Positions 56,727 to 64,000 of a stretch of DNA of 64,000 bases are shown one piece after another. The stretch lies in NCBI GenBank assembly GCA_013423325.1, contig BLJB01000199.1, forward strand, positions 1 through 64,000. Direction: 5' to 3'. The notes beneath the pieces were generated by a model, which did no database searches, was not told the origin of the DNA, and was given only the letters and a program-made list of their open reading frames with translations. Source of the DNA: Usnea hakonensis. Its lineage: Eukaryota > Ascomycota > Lecanoromycetes > Lecanorales > Parmeliaceae. A program made the position numbers and the translations under genes. How positions within the stretch are numbered: the first letter of the stretch is position 1; each line of letters begins with the position of its first letter.

Positions 56727-58595
56727 TTAATTGTCTGTCTGCCAATCGGAATTATCAAAGTAGGATTCGCCTAGATACTTCATCGCCCAGAAGGTGGGAT
56801 GAGTATTCTCAGTATTCTCTGGCCAATAGACACGGCGCATCAGCTGCTGCTCAAAGCCTTGGGGATCCCAATTGAAAGCGTTGCACAAGGGAGACTTGAG
56901 CCGTTTCAACTCCTCACGATAGACTGCACGAAGCCTCGTTCTTTGTAATCTGCCCATCAGCTCTTTATATTCCAACTCGTCCCTTGCTCTGATGCTTGCC
57001 AGGCGGTCAGGGTTGACCACATGGGCAAGTATCTCTTTAAGTGTGAGGGTAGTCTTAGAAGGTGCGTAGAAAGCGTCACTTTCACCGTTGCAGTCCAGAA
57101 ATTTTGGTAAGACATCGACAAGAGCAAGCGGCTCCAGTCGGGCTCTTTCCCAGTCTATCAGAGCAATGGGAGCGCCGGCGCTATCGACGAAAATGTTGGC
57201 TTGCAACAGATCAGGATGCGTTAGCATTGTAATCAGCGGTTTGGAAGGAGGCAGTAAAGCACAAAGGTCTGGCAGCAAGGCCTTGTAACTTTGCAGTTCT
57301 TCCGGAAGTGTAGACAAGGTGTGCTCTAGAAATCCATTTTCTGCTTCGTTGTTCTGGTCATCTGCATCTGCTCGGGCCAAGATGGCATCTTCAGAGTCTA
57401 GTTGCGAGGGATTCTTGTAGATGTCTAACTCCGTGGGCACAGACTCTTCCCGCGCATGACGCCCACTGTCCTTGAGATCATTGAAATACCTATCCGACGT
57501 GTCAAGAATCGCGTCGTATAAATGTTGTATCGATTGGAAAGGTCCTCGATCGACCTGGTACAAGAGGCGATCACCTTCATGTAGTCGCTCATGTATCAGA
57601 GGTCCAATATAGAACTCCATTTGAGAACCGCGATATCGCATGAAGATGGACCCAATTTTGCTGAACTTGAATTGAGACAATTCTGCCATCCAGCTCGCGA
57701 TGATTCTCGTAAGACATTGCTTAGCATCGAAATCCATGGTGTCCCATACATCTCCCAATGGCATCCCTTTGACCTTTTCCATAAGCATCCATTCAAAGCC
57801 GAGTGTATTGTTGGGGTTCGAGTCGAAAGCATAGATGACTGGGACCGGAATACTAGTCGTAAGTCTGACGAACTCCGTGGTGGCGACATCACTTTCAATT
57901 TTGTAGTATGGCCATACGGGAAGCGAAACTCGAAAGACATATTCCTTACGAGAACGTGTGGCCACGTTCTCGGTGGTTATATTGTATGCTTGATTGAATG
58001 ATCCACGTGCCAACAGATCGACGGAGAGGATTTGAGTTCCTGGGTTGAGCGACTTGACAAAACGTCGAGCGATCTCTTGGATACAGTGGATATCCGGATC
58101 TTGAATGCAGTGAGGTGACAGGTTCTGGAACCAGTCATATCTCCAACGTATCGTGCGCCTTTGGCGTTCACGAGAAAATGGTGGCGGTTCCTTGTGGAAT
58201 ACGCGAATTGGGAACCGTGGCATGGGTACAGTCTTGATCACAGCCGGATTTGCGGTAGTTGTGCCGGCGCTTGAGGGTTGGTACCGTCGTCCCTCTCCTT
58301 CATTAAACGTTGAAAGAGGACTGTTAGCAGTAGACCTGCCGGATGATGTCTCGATGAAAGTTGAAGCGGATGAAGTCCTACCCTCCCTTCCTGGGCTTTG
58401 CGTAGATGGCTTGTTGCTCGTGGTGGAGTCCATACCGTAAGCGAATTTTCCATAATCGTTGCCTAGAAATCTTTCTATGGAAGGTTTTTTCTTCATGACC
58501 TCCTCGGGCGGTGCCGCAGCACCAGACCTGACTCGCTCTCTGGAGGCCAGGTTCAATGTCGGAGGTGTTGAAGGAGTTGTGGCAGGAAGAGGCAT
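56727..58595 (-). CDS. APH-fold phosphotransferase family protein
   Basis: Single exon, 622 aa from the ATG at 58595 (MPLPATTPSTPPTL; A at -3). The frame stays open upstream to about 58855 but has no ATG there, so an upstream exon is possible. After a Ser/Thr-rich disordered N-terminus, the kinase-like fold starts with LARGSFNQAYNITT (glycine-rich loop) and EYVFRVSLPVWPYYKIESDV (phosphate-anchoring region). The catalytic loop reads MLTHPDLLQANIFVD, a Brenner-type HxDxxxxN, followed by ALIDWERARLEPL, the metal-binding DW. These mark the phosphotransferase enzyme family (APH, choline-kinase-like), a group expanded in filamentous fungi with unknown substrates. Paralogous to the gene at 61380-62946 on the opposite strand. 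Confidence 0.85.
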   Translation of the reverse strand: MPLPATTPSTPPTLNLASRERVRSGAAAPPEEVMKKKPSIERFLGNDYGKFAYGMDSTTSNKPSTQSPGREGRTSSASTFIETSSGRSTANSPLSTFNEGEGRRYQPSSAGTTTANPAVIKTVPMPRFPIRVFHKEPPPFSRERQRRTIRWRYDWFQNLSPHCIQDPDIHCIQEIARRFVKSLNPGTQILSVDLLARGSFNQAYNITTENVATRSRKEYVFRVSLPVWPYYKIESDVATTEFVRLTTSIPVPVIYAFDSNPNNTLGFEWMLMEKVKGMPLGDVWDTMDFDAKQCLTRIIASWMAELSQFKFSKIGSIFMRYRGSQMEFYIGPLIHERLHEGDRLLYQVDRGPFQSIQHLYDAILDTSDRYFNDLKDSGRHAREESVPTELDIYKNPSQLDSEDAILARADADDQNNEAENGFLEHTLSTLPEELQSYKALLPDLCALLPPSKPLITMLTHPDLLQANIFVDSAGAPIALIDWERARLEPLALVDVLPKFLDCNGESDAFYAPSKTTLTLKEILAHVVNPDRLASIRARDELEYKELMGRLQRTRLRAVYREELKRLKSPLCNAFNWDPQGFEQQLMRRVYWPENTENTHPTFWAMKYLGESYFDNSDWQTDN

Positions 58596-59556
58596 CTTGG
58601 AATCGGAGGATTCTGAGGTATTTGAAGTAAATGTTGATAGCGTCTGTAAATTCTGTACTCTTGCGGGGGTGCTATTAGAGGGAGCGGCGAGTATCAAGAG
58701 AGAGTCCAACTCCCATACAGCGAAATAATTTGTGTAGGTGTCTTGTTCGGACGACGCGAGATTGAGTGAAGTTGCAAAAGGTCCGAGATGCGACAGCTGA
58801 TTGACAAGAGTGGGAAGAAAGGGTTTTAAATATCCATACGATTCAAAAGGCAGTTTTCTTCAGGCCACACTCGGATGTGTTATGGATAGTATCAGTGGGA
58901 AACAATGTCTCGCCTGCGGCAGCCTGCATTTGAGAGATCCCTGTGACGAAGCAGTGGGACTTTGTCCCGTGTGGACTGAAAAGATAGATGCCCGATAGTA
59001 GCAGCAGAATATGCAGGTTTCAGAAATGACCATACGTCTCGAGAAGGCTGCTATGACCAGACATCGGGATGTCTGACTCGTGTGGAGTCAAAAGGGTGTA
59101 CGAGGAGCAAATCAGGATACGGAAGAGAGTCGGCCAAAGTACGGAGATTGAGAAAAGGCGGGGGTTGTGCACAGTGTTATGATGATTGGTCTAGTCATTG
59201 AAATGGAATTGGGCAGGGCAGGGCAGGGCAGGGAAAATCTCTCTCGCACACCACCTTTATCAGCAGGCGGTAGCTTTGGGTCCCGACAGGCGTCATTAGC
59301 AAATATTGTTGCCATGTTCAGCTTTATATGCGAAGTATGGACTGTATGGTGGAGGAAAACGAGTAAGGCTCTAAAGTACGTAATCTATAGGTAAAGTACT
59401 TTAGGATGCTGCCGTTGGAGCCAAGACTTTTACACGAAAGGCGCCGACGGATAGGATAACCGCCATTTTATGACTCAAGGTAATCTTTTTTTTTTTTTTT
59501 TGTTGAAAGAAACGCAGTATGTAGCCACTACCCCAGCCATTAGAGCAACAAAAGGC
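58596..59556. other. Intergenic, no gene seen
   Basis: Includes a short GGGCA tandem run at about 59211-59231 and a 14-T run near 59487-59501. The open frame upstream of the APH-like gene (to about 58855, minus) could hide a further 5' exon. Confidence 0.5.
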
Positions 59557-60820
59557 TTATGCATCGCCTGCTACATCCGGCTCCTTGCTCTTCTTCCTTT
59601 TCTTCTTCTTACCCTCCCCATCTCCCGCATCCCCATTGCCCTCACCCGATCGCTTCTTCGATGCAGTCTGATCTGGAAGCGGCTCTTCCTTGGATTTCTT
59701 GGTCTTCTTCTTTTTCATAGGACGCTCGACCTCTGCGGCGGCATGTGATTGCTCAACAGCTGCCAAGGGCCCCTCGTCTGCGTCTTGCTTGCGCTTCTTC
59801 TTCTCTTTCATCTTTCGTTTTTCCTCTTTCTCCCTCAATCGCGCATCAACCTGCTCAGATATGTCCTCTGTCTCAACTTGCGGAGTGTCTTCGCCTTTGG
59901 GCATCGCGCCGTCATGCTTCTTCTTCGCTTTCTTGTTCTTCTTAGCTTCGACGGCTTCCGGAGGAGAGGCGCTTCGTTTTAGAGGTTGCAAAGGCATTCC
60001 TGATATGTTGACAGGCGAAGGCTTGGTGTCAATGACGAAAAATGGATTCTCGCCTTCAGCAACTGGTTCCTGAACCTTCTCAGTTCTGGATTTCCCATTG
60101 GTGGTAGCCTGCTGCGCGGATTTCTGCTTTACGAGGTCCTCAGATCCTGAGCCTGTACCACTTCCACTGCCAACATCACTAGCTTTTCCCTTAGCTGCCT
60201 TGTCTTCCCGAATGCCCGCCAATGTCTTCCTTTTGGTACCCTTAGCCTGACCTATTTGGTATTCTGCATCTGGGTGCTTCAGCTCTATACCCTGTGCTCT
60301 AGCCTCTGCAGCCGCTTTGCCATACTCCTCTGCCGCTTTGCCGTACTCATGATCTGCAGGCGAATATCCAGGGTACATAGAGGCGGAAGAGGAGCCCAAA
60401 GGCACTTGCTCGCGCTGACGGGGGGGCTCAACCTAATTGTTGTAAGTATATAGCCGTAAGACTTTGAACTTAATGATCCCATACAAATGTTCTTGAAACA
60501 AGCTTCGAGACTTGCAGCATCTCCTTCGCCCGATCCATGCAGCCCATGATTGTGCGGTAATTGCCCGTTCCCTCAACGGTATGCTTGCGTACCATGTCAA
60601 CCATCTTCATATGGCCTTCGATAAGAGAAATATGGTGCTTGAAAATCTAGCGGGCCACTTGTAAGCTTCGTAACTGTTTAGGTAGAGTGTGTTGTACCTC
60701 CGGCCATGGGATGTGTCTTGCAGGTGCGGGCCCAGCCCCAGTCCATCTCTTCGGTCCACCTCTAAAACCTCCACCCTTGGAATCAGGGCCTGGCCCATAC
60801 GTAGTCTTTCGTTCTGTCAT
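59557..60820 (-). CDS. Lysine-rich, probably nucleolar protein
   Basis: Three exons, 60820-60698, 60646-60485 and 60432-59557, give 386 aa. The introns (51 and 52 nt) join HIPWPE-IFKHHISL and VSRTF-VEPPRQRE. The N-terminal 100 residues look folded and conserved (HHISLIEGHMKMVDMVRKHT, NYRTIMGCMDRAKEMLQVSK). Then come two near repeats EYGKAAEEYGKAAAEARAQG, an ENPFFVIDTKPSPVNISG motif, and a C-terminus dominated by lysine clusters (KKNKKAKKKHD, KEEKRKMKEKKKRKQD, MKKKKTKKSKEE, GKKKKRKKSKE) alternating with acidic stretches. Such KKE-rich tails are typical of nucleolar and ribosome-biogenesis proteins, so a nucleolar location is inferred. No named family assigned. Confidence 0.75.
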
Positions 60821-61379
60821 CTTTTGTCGCGATCAGGTGTAGGTTGCACGAAGAATGAAAATTATTAGTCTTGGCAGTGATATTGAACAAAGATCGCTAA
60901 ACTTTTCTGCGCTAATGCGCGTCTGTGTCGGTATAGCCGAGTATAAGCCGAAACATGAAGCTAAAATCCCTTCGTTTACACTATTGAGACACCTCGAACC
61001 CCGTTACTTCCGAGTCATATCGTATTTCTCAGCTACGTCTACTAGTCTTAGATAGAAGGACAGGATATCCGATTACATATCTAACGATAACCCAAGATCT
61101 AGGGAATGCGGGAGCTGAGAATGCTTGGTTTCGTTCAGGATTTTCCTTGCTGTTTGATTAGCAACCATAGCACTCAAGACTTCATTGTTGTTTGAACATC
61201 TCAAACACTATGGTCTCTTCAATGCGTTTGACATATAAGAACAAAGAAACAATGTTCATTGTCAACACCTTGACCATTGCCATCTCTCCAAAGCGTAAGA
61301 ACAAGCTCCTACAACATACACTCTCATAGCAAGAAAAACCCTCTGAAACAATTCTTTCTGCTGTTTTACCACAGCAAAC
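60821..61379. other. Intergenic, no gene seen
   Basis: Divergent promoter region between the lysine-rich gene and the second APH-like gene. Confidence 0.5.
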
Positions 61380-62946
61380 ATGACTTACACAAATGCCCCA
61401 ACCCATGGTGCATCTGACGTGCTTAGGAGCATACCAAGGCCAGAGTATCCGATACAGGTCTTCTCAGGACCGCCACCCGCATTTTCTCTAAAGGCCCAAA
61501 GAAGTGTTATGCGGTGGTCTCACGAGCGCGGCTATTTTCTCCCAGACCCAAATTGGCTCCACGGACCGAACATCGAGGGTATCAAAGAGAGTGTCTGGCC
61601 CATTCTGGAACGTCTCGGTTGCAAGCATGGCGAAAACGTCTCTATTGAGTTTCTTGCCGATGGCGGATTCAACAGAGTCTACACTATCCACACTGAAGCC
61701 AAAGAATTATGTCTTTCGTGTCGCTCTATCAGTCGATCCGTACTATAAGGTGGAATCTGAAGTGGCCACCGCCGAGCTGGTCAGACACTTCACATCCATC
61801 CCAGTTCCAACCATCTATGCCTATGACTCGTCAAGTCAGAATTCGCTGGGGCTCGAGTGGATTCTGATTGACCAAGTCACTTCTGGCAAAGGCTTGCACT
61901 ATTCCTGGGGGAAAATGAAATATGACAGCAAAGTCCGCCTTGCAGAAACCGCCGCAGAGTGGTCGGCTCAGCTAGCAACTATAGCCTCTAACAAGATTGG
62001 TAGTATATACATGCGCTATACAGACAATAGGGTGGAGTTTCTCGTTGGGCGTTGTGTGAGTAACCTCTTCACCCAAGAGAACCGTTCGCTGTGTAATGTA
62101 TTGCGAGGGCCATTCGAGTCTTTGCAAGACTACTACTCAGCACTTCTCTCGGTGGCCAAGCTTGAAATCAAGGACGTCACTTTGGCGTACAAGTCCGAGT
62201 CCTTCCGATTCGAGGAGCAGGATTCAAGGCTGAAGGGGACCTTTCTGAACCAAAGTCCATTTTTTTTCCTTGACGATCCGTACGAGAAGCCCGACCTGGA
62301 ACTCTTAAAGGACCGAGAAGAGGAGCTAGAGCTGCTTGCAAATAAGATCAGTAGACTTGAAGCAGCATTGCCAGAATTGTGCGCCAAAGTCGAGCGTCCC
62401 AACGAGATGGTCACAATGCTCGCACACAGTGACCTATCCCAATGGAATGTTTTCGTTGATGAGGAAGATAATCCTGTCGCTGTGTTAGACTGGGAGAATA
62501 TCAAGCTTGCCCCACTCCTCTTCTTGACGGAGCCTCCTGGTTTCATAGACTCAGCAGAAGACTTCCACGAGCCTGAACACATTGAGGTCGAGAACCTAGA
62601 GATCATTGATCCTGAGGAGAGAGCAAAATACATCAAGGACAATGAAAATTGGTATGCGGAACATCTGAATGACTACCAGTGCACAATGCTTCGGCAAATC
62701 TACGTGGAGAGGCTGAAGAGCTTGGGGTCTCGGCTTGCGGGAGCCGCGGCGGGAAATCCTCCTGACTATGATCGCGAACTTGCCGATCATATCATTTATT
62801 TCTCATCGCAGGCCGAGGATTGTGCCGAATGGGTTGATGCCCAGCTAACTGAGGACACAGAGGCCATGGGGTCAGAGAGTTCTCGTGGGAAGGATGGGCA
62901 GTCTGAGCAGGAGGTTTGGTCCGTCTATTACATTCCGAACTCGTGA
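61380..62946 (+). pseudogene. APH-fold phosphotransferase paralogue with one frameshift
   Basis: ATG 61380 opens a frame (MTYTNAPTHG) through PEYPIQVFSGPPPAFSLKAQ and LADGGFNRVYTIHTEAKE, closely following the paralogue at 56727-58595. At about 61711-61716 the bases GAATTATGTC occur where the paralogue reads KEYVFRV: one extra T shifts the frame. The remainder (YVFRVALSVDPYYKVESEVA) continues without stop to 62946, including MLAHSDLSQWNVFVD, the HxDxxxxN catalytic loop, and AVLDWENIKLAPL. No GT-AG pair removes the shift. The whole conserved fold is otherwise intact at about 522 residues. So this is either a very recent pseudogene or a one-base sequencing error in a working gene. Confidence 0.75.
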
Positions 62947-63178
62947 GGTGGAGTACCAAAAAGGCATATTCTCTGAAAGACGGGGAAAGGGCAGATCTAG
63001 ATTTGTGTATATTGGCGTTGGGGGGAATGCGCAAATCAAATGGAACCCCCTTTTGTGCGCGCTTTGTTCTCTTACCAAAATTGCAAAAGTGTACCAATTT
63101 GGTCTCTGCAATTGAGTAGTGCCTTTCCCAGAAGTGAACAAAATCATCGATAGTTTTGTCTGCAGAGCGTCTTGATGA

Positions 63179-63760
63179 CCCTGTCTCTATTATGTGTTTC
63201 GAGTAAACACTTTGCCGTTGCCACCATTTCAATTCAATATCAAATCTCTCGTCGATTTCATTGACAATGTCCTCACCGACAAAGATTGGCTCCTAATTCG
63301 CGACCATATCGACACGATCCAAAAAATCAATTACCGCATGGATCGTCAGGGTGTAAGTCTTTCCATTTACTTTGATATACCTATACTAACATACCAAACC
63401 AACAGGAGCTGCTCAAGAACCCTGACCGCTACCGCCACACCATCCAAATCCAAAACGGCGCCAAAGATCCCCTTCTGAAGGACCTTACCCGCTCAAAGGG
63501 AGAAGGCGGCGGCTCATTCAATAAGTCCAAGCCCATACTTGCTCAGGTGGAGATTGAGTGTGGCTCCTGCATCACGGTCGAGAAGCTCAGAGAGGCTTTC
63601 TATGCTTCGATGATTCCTCAGCAGAAGTATCTTCGCTTAGGCTACTTGCACCGAGTCGTCGCTCACAAGGAGTAAGTAAAATTTTCTACCCAGCCAATGA
63701 TGAAATTTGTTACTTACTCCTCACAGCGGATCTTACGATGTCACTGTCAACCCCAAGTGA
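63179..63760 (+). CDS. Unrecognised small protein, 5' end uncertain
   Basis: Three exon segments with good splice sites: up to 63352, 63406-63671 and 63727-63760. The first intron starts GTAAGT, has a perfect TACTAAC branch site and ends CAACAG; the second starts GTAAGT and ends CACAG. The joined reading gives LVDFIDNVLTDKDWLLIRDH, then NYRMDRQG-ELLKNPDRYRHTI, FNKSKPILAQVEIECGSC, KLREAFYASMIPQQKYLRLG and ends HKDGSYDVTVNPK. The frame is open from 63179, but the only in-frame ATG is at 63338 (MDRQG), giving 103 aa. The upstream part looks coding too, so a 5' exon or a different start may exist. No family recognised. Confidence 0.55.
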
Positions 63761-64000
63761 AAGAAGTCGGAGGGTTTGGGTTTGTGAACGTGTGACTGAC
63801 TTAAAATTGGAAAACGGGTGAGCAAGATGAAGTTAAAGTTGTAAAAAGAGTGAGCAAGATGAATCTCATGTTTGAGTAGTTTTACTTCTTAACAATCTGC
63901 TATTCTCTGAAGTCTCTTTGCACTAATAGAGGATGGCCGAGGGTGGGTATCAGACTTTTCCGCCGATCTATCCGGCACAATTTGGGGAAATGATACCCAT
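63761..64000. other. Window edge, no gene seen
   Basis: 3' flank of the preceding gene; short frames only. Confidence 0.4.

Overview
The window looks like genomic DNA of a filamentous ascomycete (Pezizomycotina). Genes are intron-containing, mostly with 45-70 nt GT-AG introns. POL3, rhomboid, DHHC acyltransferase, PLD, cyanase, Ybp2/Alf4 and MFS/APC genes read as fungal proteins. One AT-rich block is nearly free of CpA/TpG, the signature of repeat-induced point mutation (RIP). Gene models below were built by joining reading frames across splice sites by eye; no database was consulted, so family names rest on recognised motifs.

Left part (1-15.8 kb) is accessory in character. It holds two decayed glycosyltransferase genes (GT17-like and CAP59/CMT1-like), a hAT-type MITE nested inside a Tc1/mariner-type MITE, a large uncharacterised membrane protein, a three-exon cytochrome P450 with a duplicated fragment of its own 3' end, an MFS sugar transporter, a possible relic of an S9 peptidase, and a small Cys/His protein.

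Middle part (16-43 kb) is mostly conserved housekeeping: POL3 (DNA polymerase delta catalytic subunit), a rhomboid protease, a small secreted protein, a degenerated BAHD-type acyltransferase, a DHHC palmitoyltransferase, a Gln-rich unknown protein, phospholipase D divergently paired with a cyanase, a probable N-myristoylated protein, and a C2H2 zinc-finger protein. Inside a 4 kb low-complexity interval (30.2-34.5 kb) lies a tiny two-exon gene ending in the CaaX box CVVM. It is a good candidate for the farnesylated a-factor-type mating pheromone precursor, and is the most interesting item here.

43.0-47.8 kb holds an intron-containing tRNA-Ser(CGA), followed 82 bp away by a 4.5 kb RIP-degraded Tc1/mariner-like element with TIRs of about 115 bp. 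That element carries two later insertions: a 1000 bp miniature LTR element with perfect 5-bp target duplication and a tRNA-like sequence inside it, and a 196 bp solo LTR.

Right part (48.5-64 kb): a Ybp2/Alf4-family protein with a MITE abutting its start codon, an APC amino-acid/GABA-type permease, a P450 pseudogene fragment, a small unknown protein, two paralogous APH-fold phosphotransferase genes (the second with a one-base frameshift) flanking a lysine-rich, probably nucleolar protein, and an unrecognised small protein at the right edge.
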